Of a DNA stretch of 64,000 nt, positions 51,989-60,392 are shown piece after piece; position 1 is the first letter of the stretch; each line of letters begins with the position of its first letter. Origin of the DNA: an uncultured Prevotellaceae bacterium (lineage in GTDB: Bacteria; Bacteroidota; Bacteroidia; Bacteroidales; Bacteroidaceae); contig OMXL01000001.1 of the NCBI GenBank assembly GCA_900314985.1, positions 1 to 64,000 of the forward strand, given 5' to 3'. A program made the translations under genes and the position numbers. Under the pieces are notes generated by a model. That model worked only from the letters and a program-made list of their open reading frames with translations. It did no database searches and was not told the origin of the DNA.

Positions 51989-52774
51989 ATGGATATCCTC
52001 GAAGAAATAGTAGCCCACAAGCGCATAGAGGTAGAGCGCTTCAAGGCGGAACTCAGCGAACGCGAGATACACCGTCGTGTAGAACCACTGCTCGACTTCA
52101 GCGTAGCCTCCATGTCGCAGGCGCTAACCAATTCCGACTCAGGCATCATCGCTGAGTTTAAGCGCAAGTCGCCCTCTAAAGGCTGGATCAAGGAAGATGG
52201 TCGTGCTGACATCATTCCGCTGAGCTATCAGCAGAATGGAGCCTCAGCGCTCAGCATCCTGGCTGACGAGAAGTACTTCGGCGGCAGTGATGAGTTTATC
52301 AAGATGGCCCGCCATGCTGGCGTCAACATCCCTATCCTCTACAAGAACTTCGTCATCGACGAGTACCAGCTATTCCAAGCCCGTCTGTGTGGCGCCTCAG
52401 CAGTATTGCTGATTGCTGCCGACCTCACTTTACAAGAGTGCAGAACACTCTTGCACACTGCCCACGAATTGGGAATGGAAGTACTGTTAGAGATGCATTC
52501 AGAGGAAGAACTGGAATATGCAGCCCTCGAGCCAGATATGTGCGGCATCAACAACCGCAACCTCGGTTCGTTCGTCACTGATGTCGACAACTCCTTCCGC
52601 TTGGCTGAGCTCCTGCCCAAGGATGCGGTGAAGGTCAGCGAGAGTGGCATCTCTAATCCAGATACTGTCAAAGCACTCCGTCAGGCTGGTTTCCGTGGCT
52701 TCCTCATTGGCGAGAACTTCATGAAGACTGCCGATCCAGGCAAGGCACTTGCCGAGTTCATCTCACAAATCTAA
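51989..52774 (+). CDS. trpC: Indole-3-glycerol phosphate synthase
   Basis: A 261-residue TIM barrel making indole-3-glycerol phosphate. Motifs: MDILEEIVAHKRIEV start, IAEFKRKSPSKGWI with the catalytic Lys and the Ser-Pro-Ser near residue 55, YFGGSDEF, GINNRNLGSF and VSESGISNPDTV. Separate from trpF, unlike the fused enzyme of enteric bacteria. Confidence 0.96.
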   Translation: MDILEEIVAHKRIEVERFKAELSEREIHRRVEPLLDFSVASMSQALTNSDSGIIAEFKRKSPSKGWIKEDGRADIIPLSYQQNGASALSILADEKYFGGSDEFIKMARHAGVNIPILYKNFVIDEYQLFQARLCGASAVLLIAADLTLQECRTLLHTAHELGMEVLLEMHSEEELEYAALEPDMCGINNRNLGSFVTDVDNSFRLAELLPKDAVKVSESGISNPDTVKALRQAGFRGFLIGENFMKTADPGKALAEFISQI

Positions 52775-52777
52775 ATA

Positions 52778-52825
52778 GTCAAATGGTGTAATTGTCAAAT
52801 GGTGAAATTGTCAAATAGTCCAATC
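52778..52825. repeat. 16-bp tandem repeat (GTCAAATGGTGNAATT x3) over the trpF start
   Basis: Three 16-base units at 52778-52793, 52794-52809 and 52810-52825 (the last diverged) span the trpC-trpF gap and the first nine codons of trpF, including its only good ATG (52799). Confidence 0.8.
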
Positions 52826-53455
52826 GTCAAGGTTTGTGGCATGCGCGATGCTGAGAACATCCTCGCCATCGACGGTTTATCCGTCGACCTAATGGGCTTC
52901 ATCTTCTGGCCGAAGTCGAGCCGCTATGTCAGTGAGCGCCCCAGCTATCTGCCTACCCACTGCAAGCGTGTGGGAGTGTTCGTTGATGCAACTATTGACG
53001 AGATCAGGCAGAAGGCAGAGGAATACCGTTTGGACTTCGTCCAACTGCACGGCCACGAGACTCCCGAACTAATCTCTCACCTCTCACTTCTCACCCCTCA
53101 CCTCTCAATCATCAAGGCCATCAGCGTAAGCAATAGCGACGACATCGCCACTTACAAGGACTACGAGGGGCTTGTCGACTACTTCCTCTTCGATACCAAA
53201 TGCACCTGCATGGGAGGTAGCGGACAGCAGTTCGATTGGAGCGTACTCAATGCCTATGACGGCAACACGCCCTTCCTGCTCAGCGGTGGTATCGGCCCTA
53301 ACGATGCTGAGCGTGTAAAGGACTATCTCACCTCTCACCTCTCACCTCTCACCTCACACTGTGTCGGCATCGACCTCAACTCTCGCTTTGAACAGGCGCC
53401 AGCCCTCAAAGACATCAACAAACTCAAAGAATTCATTAATACTATAAGATTATGA
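52799..53455 (+). CDS. trpF: Phosphoribosylanthranilate isomerase
   Basis: A 218-residue TIM barrel converting phosphoribosylanthranilate to its open-chain ketose. Motifs: [15 protein letters not shown] with the active-site Cys, [24 protein letters not shown] and [10 protein letters not shown]. The N-terminus is encoded by the 16-bp repeat, so the true start could also be GTG 52802. Two segments, [11 protein letters not shown] near residue 95 and [11 protein letters not shown] near residue 178, come from CTCTCAC heptamer arrays. Overlaps trpA by 4 bases. Confidence 0.92.
   Translation: MVKLSNSPIVKVCGMRDAENILAIDGLSVDLMGFIFWPKSSRYVSERPSYLPTHCKRVGVFVDATIDEIRQKAEEYRLDFVQLHGHETPELISHLSLLTPHLSIIKAISVSNSDDIATYKDYEGLVDYFLFDTKCTCMGGSGQQFDWSVLNAYDGNTPFLLSGGIGPNDAERVKDYLTSHLSPLTSHCVGIDLNSRFEQAPALKDINKLKEFINTIRL
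53074..53108. repeat. Heptamer array 10 (CTCTCAC x5), inside trpF
   Basis: CTCTCAC, CTCTCAC, TTCTCAC, CCCTCAC and CTCTCAA in tandem, read as [11 protein letters not shown]. Confidence 0.85.
53325..53359. repeat. Heptamer array 11 (CTCTCAC x5), inside trpF
   Basis: ATCTCAC, three exact CTCTCAC units and CTCACAC in tandem, read as [11 protein letters not shown], just before the conserved GIDLNS strand of TrpF. Confidence 0.88.
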
Positions 53456-54228
53456 ATAAAATCAATCAACTTTTCGCAAATAGCAAGGACCAAAAGCTCC
53501 TCTCGCTCTACTTCTGCGCTGGAGCCCCCACCCTTGACAGTACTGCCGACACCATTCTGACTATGCAGAACAGAGGTATCAGCATGATAGAAGTCGGCAT
53601 TCCCTTCAGCGACCCCATGGCCGACGGTCCTGTTATTCAGGAAGCTGCCACGACAGCACTGAAGAATGGGATGAGTCTGCGACTGCTCTTCGAACAGCTG
53701 AAGGCCATCAAGGAGCAGGTCACCATTCCCTTGGTGCTGATGGGTTATCTGAACCCCATCATGCAATATGGTATCGAGGCATTTTGTCAGTCGTGTGTAG
53801 ACAGTGGCGTCAGTGGTGTCATCATTCCCGACCTGCCCTTCGACGACTATCTGGAGAGCATCAAACCCGCTGCCGACAAGTACGACCTGCGCATCATTAT
53901 GCTCATCACGCCAGAGACCAGCGAAGAGCGCATCCGCTTCATCGACGAGCATACCGACGGCTTCATCTATATGGTTAGCTCGGCTGCCACAACAGGTGCC
54001 CAGCAGTCGTTCGACGAACAGAAGCAGGCCTACTTCCGTCGCATCAACGCGATGAATCTGCGCAATCCCCGCATGATTGGCTTTGGCATCTCTAACAAAC
54101 AGACGTTAGAGTCTGCCCAGCAGAATGCCGCAGGTGCCATCATCGGTTCTAAGTTTGTACAGTTGTTGCAGATCCACGGCAATGCCGCAACAGCCCTCGA
54201 CAAACTCTTCGAGGCACTGGCACAATAA
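53452..54228 (+). CDS. trpA: Tryptophan synthase alpha subunit
   Basis: A 258-residue TIM barrel that splits indole-glycerol phosphate and passes indole to TrpB. Active-site motifs: [20 protein letters not shown] with the catalytic Glu and Asp near residues 47-58, [22 protein letters not shown] and GFGISNKQT. Last gene of the operon, followed by a terminator. Confidence 0.96.
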   Translation: MNKINQLFANSKDQKLLSLYFCAGAPTLDSTADTILTMQNRGISMIEVGIPFSDPMADGPVIQEAATTALKNGMSLRLLFEQLKAIKEQVTIPLVLMGYLNPIMQYGIEAFCQSCVDSGVSGVIIPDLPFDDYLESIKPAADKYDLRIIMLITPETSEERIRFIDEHTDGFIYMVSSAATTGAQQSFDEQKQAYFRRINAMNLRNPRMIGFGISNKQTLESAQQNAAGAIIGSKFVQLLQIHGNAATALDKLFEALAQ

Positions 54229-54274
54229 GCACATCCACTTTTTACGTAATCGTTAAAGTGAAAATTTTTCATAA

Positions 54275-54299
54275 AGAGGGCGACTATTCGCCCTTTTTT
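54275..54299 (+). terminator. trp operon terminator
   Basis: AGGGCGA (54277-54283) and TCGCCCT (54288-54294) form a stem with a 4-base loop and a run of six T. The next promoter box, TACCTTTG, starts 3 bases later at 54302. Confidence 0.85.
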
Positions 54300-54301
54300 C
54301 G

Positions 54302-54309
54302 TACCTTTG
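54302..54309 (+). promoter_or_regulatory. Promoter -7 box of the pectinase genes
   Basis: TACCTTTG, 29 bases before the GH28-GH105 ATG, directly after the trp terminator. Confidence 0.7.
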
Positions 54310-54338
54310 CACACAGAAACTACTGAAGACAACAAATC

Positions 54339-57077
54339 ATGAAGAGATTACTACAGACCGCCCTACTGTATGTCCTTGCTGTGCTGACGGTTCAAGCCCA
54401 AGGCTGGCAAGAGCAGCAATACCGCGAGATAGAGCAGAGCATCCGCGTGCCGCAGTTTGCCGCACTGGACTTCCTCATTACTAAATATGGTGCGAGAACC
54501 ACCAACACAGCCAAGAAGAATCAGAAGGCTATCCAGAAAGCCATCGACACCTGTTCGAAGAAAGGTGGCGGTCGCGTTATTGTGCCTGCCGGTCAGCATT
54601 TCCTGACGGGTGCCATCGCGCTGAAGAGCCATGTCAACCTCGTCGTAGAGGACGGTGCCGTACTGGAGTTTGCTTTCGAGCCCGACCTTTATCCATTGGT
54701 GCGCACCCGCTGGGAGGGTCTTGACTGCTGGAACCTGTCACCCCTGATTTATGCCTACCAACAGACTGACATCGCCATCACTGGCAAAGGTACCATCGAT
54801 GGTGGAGGTTCTCGTGAGACGTGGTGGCCGTGGGTTGGTCGCGAGAAGTTCGGTTGGAAAGAGGGCATGACGGTACACCAGTTCAATGGTGCCCGTGCCC
54901 GCTTAATGCAATACGCAGAGGACGGTGTGCCCATTGACGAGCGCCGCTTCACCAAGAACGACGGTCTGCGCCCACAGCTTGTCAACTTCAACCAGTGCGA
55001 GGGCATCCTTATTGAGGATGTCACCCTGCTGCGCTCTCCTTTCTGGGTCATTCATCCCCTGCTGTCAAAGGACATCACCGTGCGTGGTGTACATATCAAC
55101 AACGACGGTCCCAACGGTGATGGCTGCGACCCTGAGAGTTGCGAGCGTGTACTGATAGAGAACTGCTACTTCAATACAGGCGACGACTGCATTGCCATCA
55201 AGAGCGGTCGCAACAACGATGGTCGTGAGGGTGGTCAGGGTGTCTTTGCCGGTCGTCCGTCGAAGAACATCATCATCCGTAACTGCAAGATGCAGAACGG
55301 ACATGGTGGTGTCGTCATCGGCTCAGAGATTAGTGGCGGTTGCCAGAATGTCTATGCCCACGACTGCGAGATGGACTCGCCTAACCTGGATCGTGTACTG
55401 CGCATCAAGACCAATTCGTGTCGTGGTGGCATCATCGAGAACATCAATATGCGCAACGTCACCGTCGGCCAGTGCAAGGAGGCGGTGCTGAAGATCAATA
55501 CCGACTACGAACCCAATGAGGTGTGCTGTCGTGGTTTCTACCCCACGGTGCGCAACGTAACGATGGAGAACGTCACCTGCAAGAAGTCGAAATACGGCGT
55601 TATGATGGTGGGCTACAACGACCCCAAGCTGGCCTATACCGTCAACCACATCACCGTCCGCAACTGCCAGTTCAATGGTGTCACCAGCAAGCCTGTCCAT
55701 CAGATTGGCTTGGCACAGGATATCAAATACGAGAACCTCATCATCAATGGTTCGCTGGTTCTGCAAGAGAAGCCCTACAAGCACTATTCTGAGTGGATGA
55801 CCTATTCAGAGATGCAGCGTACACCACGCTCCTACCTACTCGACTTCTCGTCGAAGCCCAAATGGAGCTACGTGATGGGCATCGAACTGGAGGGCATGCT
55901 CGACACCTATCTTAAATATGGTGGCGAGGACATCCGCCTCTACTGTCAGGAATACACCGACACCATGATTCGTCGTGACGGCACCATCCGTGGCTACGAC
56001 ATCAAGGAGTATAACCTCGACAACATCCGCACAGGCCATTTCGTGACCCGTATGTACCAGCAGTGGCCTGAAGCCAAGAACCTCAAGGCCATGCAACTGC
56101 TGATGACCCAGCTGAACGACCAGCCACGCACCAAGGCCGACCGTGTCTTCTGGCACAAGGCCATCTACGCCTACCAGGTATGGCTCGACGGCATCTTCAT
56201 GGGCCTACCCTTCCGCTGTCTGACAGCACCCATCACGGAAAAGTTGAAAGTAGAAAGTGCAAAGTTGAAAGTTAATAATTCCAAGAAAAACGTTCAACGT
56301 TCATCGTTCATCGTTCAACAGATCTACGACGATGCTGTTGACCAGCTGAAGACCACTTACGAGCGTACCCTCGACCCCACGACAGGTTTGAACCGTCATG
56401 CCTACGACGAGACGCGCAACACCTTCTGGGCAGATAAGGAGACAGGACTGTCACAGCACTGCTGGGCACGTGCCCAAGGCTGGTACTCCATGGCACTCAT
56501 CGAAGTGCTCGACGCGCTGCCCGAGGACTATGCCCGCCGTTCAGAGGTCATCGACCTGTTGCGTAAGGACTTAGCAGCCGTCGTGAAGTGGCAAGACAAG
56601 AAGACGGGTACCTGGTATCAGGTGATGGATTCTCCTAATCGTAATGACTTCGCAACGCCACACTCTGACCAACGGTCAGAGAATTACTTGGAGGCCACAG
56701 CCACCAGCATGTTTGCCTACGTCCTGCTCAAGGCTGCCCGCAAAGGCTATGTAGGCGATGAGTACCGCGAGGCTGGCAAGCGTGCCTACGAGGGCATCAT
56801 TAAGAATATGATTCGCGTCAATGCTGACCGCACCATCTCGCTTACCAACTGCTGTTCTGTAGCTGGTCTCGGCCCTGCTGCCACTCCTGACGTGCAGGCT
56901 GCCATGAAAATGATTAATCCCAAGGGACAGGTCAAGGAGAACCGCAAGCGCGACGGCTCCTACCAGTACTACCTCTCTGAGCCCATCCGCGACAACGACC
57001 CCAAGGGCATTGGCCCATTCCTATGGGCTTCGCTGGAAATGGAACAGTTAGGATATACGACGGAGAGTGAAAAGTGA
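54339..57077 (+). CDS. Secreted pectinase: GH28 polygalacturonase fused to GH105 unsaturated glucuronyl/galacturonyl hydrolase
   Basis: A 912-residue two-enzyme fusion with a signal peptide (residues 1-20). Residues 40-460 are a GH28 beta-helix with catalytic motifs NGDGCDPES, TGDDCIAIKS, NGHGGVVIGSE and RVLRIKTN. Residues 500-905 are a GH105 six-hairpin domain (AYQVWLDGIFMGLPF with the catalytic Asp; HCWARAQGWYSMAL; HSDQRSENYLEATATSMFAY). GH28 cuts homogalacturonan or rhamnogalacturonan, and GH105 removes the unsaturated sugar that lyases leave. About 27 residues in the GH105 part (near 632-658) come from two heptamer arrays, and the last residues and stop from a third. A PL1 lyase follows 23 bases later. 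Confidence 0.9.
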   Translation: MKRLLQTALLYVLAVLTVQAQGWQEQQYREIEQSIRVPQFAALDFLITKYGARTTNTAKKNQKAIQKAIDTCSKKGGGRVIVPAGQHFLTGAIALKSHVNLVVEDGAVLEFAFEPDLYPLVRTRWEGLDCWNLSPLIYAYQQTDIAITGKGTIDGGGSRETWWPWVGREKFGWKEGMTVHQFNGARARLMQYAEDGVPIDERRFTKNDGLRPQLVNFNQCEGILIEDVTLLRSPFWVIHPLLSKDITVRGVHINNDGPNGDGCDPESCERVLIENCYFNTGDDCIAIKSGRNNDGREGGQGVFAGRPSKNIIIRNCKMQNGHGGVVIGSEISGGCQNVYAHDCEMDSPNLDRVLRIKTNSCRGGIIENINMRNVTVGQCKEAVLKINTDYEPNEVCCRGFYPTVRNVTMENVTCKKSKYGVMMVGYNDPKLAYTVNHITVRNCQFNGVTSKPVHQIGLAQDIKYENLIINGSLVLQEKPYKHYSEWMTYSEMQRTPRSYLLDFSSKPKWSYVMGIELEGMLDTYLKYGGEDIRLYCQEYTDTMIRRDGTIRGYDIKEYNLDNIRTGHFVTRMYQQWPEAKNLKAMQLLMTQLNDQPRTKADRVFWHKAIYAYQVWLDGIFMGLPFRCLTAPITEKLKVESAKLKVNNSKKNVQRSSFIVQQIYDDAVDQLKTTYERTLDPTTGLNRHAYDETRNTFWADKETGLSQHCWARAQGWYSMALIEVLDALPEDYARRSEVIDLLRKDLAAVVKWQDKKTGTWYQVMDSPNRNDFATPHSDQRSENYLEATATSMFAYVLLKAARKGYVGDEYREAGKRAYEGIIKNMIRVNADRTISLTNCCSVAGLGPAATPDVQAAMKMINPKGQVKENRKRDGSYQYYLSEPIRDNDPKGIGPFLWASLEMEQLGYTTESEK
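56240..56274. repeat. Heptamer array 12 (AAAGTTG x5), inside GH105 domain
   Basis: AAAGTTG, AAAGTAG, AAAGTGC, AAAGTTG and AAAGTTA in tandem, encoding KLKVESAKLKVN in the GH105 domain. Confidence 0.85.
56291..56318. repeat. Heptamer array 13 (CGTTCAA x4), inside GH105 domain
   Basis: CGTTCAA, CGTTCAT, CGTTCAT and CGTTCAA in tandem, 16 bp after array 12, encoding VQRSSFIVQQ. Confidence 0.85.
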
Positions 57078-57087
57078 AGAGTGAATA
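57067..57087. repeat. Heptamer array 14 (GTGAANA x3) at the end of the GH28-GH105 gene
   Basis: GTGAAAA, GTGAAGA and GTGAATA in tandem. They supply the final codons and stop (ESEK-stop), nearly the same ending the related array gives the BlaI-type repressor. Confidence 0.8.
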
Positions 57088-57100
57088 ATTTGCTACCGCT

Positions 57101-58456
57101 ATGAAGAAATTGATATTCCTTACGACGTTATTCGTCACGTTGGCAGCCACGGCACAAGAGCTGTCTGAATACGACCAGAACGCCCCCTTTGGTTTCTGCA
57201 CCGTTTCGTCACGCACCAATGCCTCCAGCACGTACGACATCACGGGTGGCGGCTGCTACACCTACCCTGTACCAGCAAGCCTTGCCGACAAGACCATTGT
57301 GCTGACGGCCGATGGCACAAACGACATGAAGGGCGCTATTCAGAACGCCATCAAGAGGTACGACATCGTCGTTCTCGACGGTTCCAATGGTGACTTCATC
57401 ATATCGAGCAGCATTGGTTTCGAGCGAGGCAACAAGACGCTGTTAGGCATCAACAACGCACGTCTTTGCACCCAGTGGTATGTGACTGATGAAATCAAGG
57501 CAGCCCTCGATGCTGCCGGCGTACCCAACATGAGCACCAGCGGTGGCGGTGGCACGCTGAGCAATGGCAAGTCTGTCAGTGAGGAGGCTGAATACCACAC
57601 GCGTCAGATTATTATCAATCTGACTGGCGACAGCAACGAGAGCTATCGCAATGCAGGCATTCTGAGCCTCAACAAGAGCAATGTCATCATTCGTAACATC
57701 ACATTCGTTGGCCCTGGCTCCATCGACGTGGGCGGTGCTGACCTTATCTCGGCTACGGGTGCTAAGAACTGCTGGGTGGATCACTGCGCATTTATTGATG
57801 GTGAGGACGGCAATTTCGACATCACCAACAAGTCGGACTTCATCACCGTCAGCTGGTGTACCTTCAGCTATACCAGTCGTTCCTACATGCACCAGAATAC
57901 CAACCTCATCGGCAGCAGCGACAGCGAGACGACTGGCTATCTGAACACCACCTTTGCTTTCAACTGGTGGGGAGCCAACTGCAAGCAGCGCATGCCTATG
58001 GCTCGTGTTGGTAAGATTCACATGCTGAACAACTACTTCAGCTGCTCGGGTTCCAGCAACTGCATCAATCCCCGCAAGAACTCCGAGTTCCTCATCGAGG
58101 GCAACTACTTCGCCAAGGGCGTCAAGAAATACTATAAGAATAATGATGCCACAGCAGTAACGTGGGCAAGCAGCAACCATGCAGTAGAAAGCAACAGCTT
58201 GGGTTCCACCTCTTCCTTCGGCAGCACCGTCACCGTACCCTATGACTACACCGTAGCGCCCTATAGCGACGTGCCCACAGCGGTACAAGAGCATGCTGGT
58301 GCCACGCTCAACTATAGCAGCGATCCCAGTGGCATTACGCTCCCTACGTCAAGCATCGAGCGTCAGTCATCAGCCACCTACAACTTAGCAGGTCAACGCG
58401 TCACTGATAGTTTCCGTGGCATCGTCATCAAGAATGGTAAGAAGGTAAAACAATAG
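57101..58456 (+). CDS. Secreted pectate lyase, PL1 family
   Basis: A 451-residue beta-helix lyase with a signal peptide (residues 1-18) and PL1 motifs: CWVDHCAFIDGEDGNFDI (calcium-binding Asp region), DFITVSWCTFSYT and RMPMARVGKIHMLNNYF with the likely catalytic Arg. It cleaves polygalacturonate by beta-elimination, producing the unsaturated ends that the GH105 domain upstream can remove. The C-terminus (YNLAGQRVTDSFRGIVIKNG) resembles a Bacteroidota sorting tail. An imperfect stem (58456-58481) lies between it and the convergent gene. Confidence 0.9.
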   Translation: MKKLIFLTTLFVTLAATAQELSEYDQNAPFGFCTVSSRTNASSTYDITGGGCYTYPVPASLADKTIVLTADGTNDMKGAIQNAIKRYDIVVLDGSNGDFIISSSIGFERGNKTLLGINNARLCTQWYVTDEIKAALDAAGVPNMSTSGGGGTLSNGKSVSEEAEYHTRQIIINLTGDSNESYRNAGILSLNKSNVIIRNITFVGPGSIDVGGADLISATGAKNCWVDHCAFIDGEDGNFDITNKSDFITVSWCTFSYTSRSYMHQNTNLIGSSDSETTGYLNTTFAFNWWGANCKQRMPMARVGKIHMLNNYFSCSGSSNCINPRKNSEFLIEGNYFAKGVKKYYKNNDATAVTWASSNHAVESNSLGSTSSFGSTVTVPYDYTVAPYSDVPTAVQEHAGATLNYSSDPSGITLPTSSIERQSSATYNLAGQRVTDSFRGIVIKNGKKVKQ

Positions 58457-58489
58457 GAGACTCTTCATTAAAAGAGCCTCCCATTATTC

Positions 58490-60040
58490 TTACTTAACAA
58501 TTACTTTCCTCGTCTTGCCATCGCTCATCCTGATGATGTTCAACCCTCTCTTGGGCTGAGTCAACTGATGGCCTTGCAAGTCGTAGATAGCCTTATTGGT
58601 TGCCATGGGCGCATATTCCATTGTTGAGATACCTGTGGGCTTTGGATCTTCGTCTGTTAGGGCTACGATATTGCCGAAGTCCTTCCATTGCTCTGCGTTG
58701 CGATAGGCTTCTACAGAGCTTGCAGGCACGTGGAGCGTGGCATTTCTGTAATTAGAGTCTACGAAGATGTCCTTGCCCATCTCTGGCACTTGTTCTGCAT
58801 AGCAATACATGTCAGCTAGGCTCGTGCATTTATGGAATGCGCTGTCTTCGACGCATGTCAAATTGCTTGATATGGTAACTGTGGTCAGATTTTCACTTTC
58901 AGAGCATGCAATCCATGCTATTTTCCTCACATTTTCTCCAAACACAAACTCTTTTACCTGTGGACCGAAACAACTCCTTAGTGTGTAGAACTGCTCATTT
59001 TCTCTTGCCGCCACCTCATTGCTGTTAATCTCAACCTTGGTTAATCTGTTACACCAATAGAAGGCTATCTGGTCAATACACCTTACACTTTCAGGGATGG
59101 TAATCGAAGGAAGGCGCTCACATATCGTAAACGCCCATTTCCCAATATATTCCAAATTGTTAGACAATTCTATAGAGGTTAGCTGTGAGCATCCATTAAA
59201 TGCATAATCACCTATACTTGTTACGCTGTCAGACATTTTGATAGAGTGCATGACACATCCACTGAATGCATTATCACCAATGCTAGTCACATCTTCTCCC
59301 AAAATGATTTCCTCAACAGAAGAGTTGCCAAGCATCCATTGGATACTAATCATATTGCCATTCTCGTTGCCTGTTTGTTGTCTTGATACTAATGCGTTGT
59401 TGTTTATTTCGATGGTTTTCAGATTGTCACATCCTTGAAATAGACATTCAGGGATGTTTACTAAACCCTTGCCAAGATAGACGTAGGTTAGTCCAGAGCA
59501 ATCCCTTAGGGCATCGCTTTTTATTGTTGTTACACCATCGGGGATAATGAGAGTAGTTAGACCTGTAAAGCCTTTGAATGCCTCTTGTTCAATAGTCGTA
59601 ATACTGTTGGGAATGGTCGTGCCATTGCATCCAGTTATCAATCTGTTGTTGGCAGTCTCAATGAGTGCATTACAATTTTCGCGAGAATCATAAGTAGGAT
59701 TTCCTTCCTCTACGACTATGGAAGCCAAATTTTTACAACCTTCAAATATGAAACTTCCGATGCTAGTTACAGTATTAGGAATTGTTACGGAAGTAAGTTC
59801 ATCGCAGTCGTAGAAAGCACGCGACATAATACTCGTTACGGTATATTCAACTTCACGTTTAACTACCGTTGATGGAATCACAACGTCTCCTGCATATTTG
59901 ACGCCGCTACTCCATAGTGCTACCTGAGCTGTTTTGTTTTTAGAATCTAAATTATAACATATTCCGTCAATAATTGTGCCGCGAGCACTGGCTACCAAAG
60001 GTAGCATCATCAATACGATGAATAGTAATTGTTTTTTCAT
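58490..60040 (-). CDS. BspA-like leucine-rich-repeat surface protein
   Basis: A 516-residue secreted protein: signal peptide (residues 1-19), then BspA-type (LRR_5) repeats through about residue 430, each around a core like LTSVTIPNTVTSIGSFIFEG, TTLIIPDGVTTIKSDAL and LTSIELSNNLEYIGKWAF. The C-terminus (YDLQGHQLTQPKRGLNIIRM) is a sorting-like tail. BspA-type proteins often bind host or other surface ligands; the target is unknown. TAATTTTG at 60075-60082 on the minus strand is the likely promoter box. The gene is richer in A+T than the pectinase genes next to it. Confidence 0.88.
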   Translation of the reverse strand: MKKQLLFIVLMMLPLVASARGTIIDGICYNLDSKNKTAQVALWSSGVKYAGDVVIPSTVVKREVEYTVTSIMSRAFYDCDELTSVTIPNTVTSIGSFIFEGCKNLASIVVEEGNPTYDSRENCNALIETANNRLITGCNGTTIPNSITTIEQEAFKGFTGLTTLIIPDGVTTIKSDALRDCSGLTYVYLGKGLVNIPECLFQGCDNLKTIEINNNALVSRQQTGNENGNMISIQWMLGNSSVEEIILGEDVTSIGDNAFSGCVMHSIKMSDSVTSIGDYAFNGCSQLTSIELSNNLEYIGKWAFTICERLPSITIPESVRCIDQIAFYWCNRLTKVEINSNEVAARENEQFYTLRSCFGPQVKEFVFGENVRKIAWIACSESENLTTVTISSNLTCVEDSAFHKCTSLADMYCYAEQVPEMGKDIFVDSNYRNATLHVPASSVEAYRNAEQWKDFGNIVALTDEDPKPTGISTMEYAPMATNKAIYDLQGHQLTQPKRGLNIIRMSDGKTRKVIVK

Positions 60041-60156
60041 TGTTCTATAAGATTGTGTGTTTATTTTCAGCGTGCAAAATTACAACATTTTCAACAAACA
60101 GCCAAAGGAAAGTTTAATCATTCTTGTTTTCATAGTTTCATTCTTTTTAAATTAAC

Positions 60157-60208
60157 GGAGTCGTCAGCTGCCTGCCATTTGCGCCCCTTGACACCAACTG
60201 GCGACTCC
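60157..60208. repeat. Inverted repeat in the 352-bp gap 60041-60392
   Basis: GGAGTCGTCAG (60157-60167) and CTGGCGACTCC (60198-60208) pair with one mismatch around a 30-base loop. It could be a structured leader or a terminator without a T-run; no open frame is convincing in the gap. Confidence 0.5.
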
Positions 60209-60392
60209 ATTCCTTTGGATTAACACTCTTGATTGATAAGTATGTCGATGCAAAAATAGATAGCAAATCCGCCTATAGGCCGATTGACACAAGGAATCAT
60301 AATTATTCCCAAATTATTCCTCTGTATCACTACGATATGGAGGATTTTTTGTACCTTCGCAGCAGATTCATTAACAACAAAAATAGGCGATT

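Noticed and set aside
60157-60208. Riboswitch in the gap before the YARHG lipoprotein gene
   Set aside because: One imperfect stem only; it does not match a riboswitch core I can recognise.
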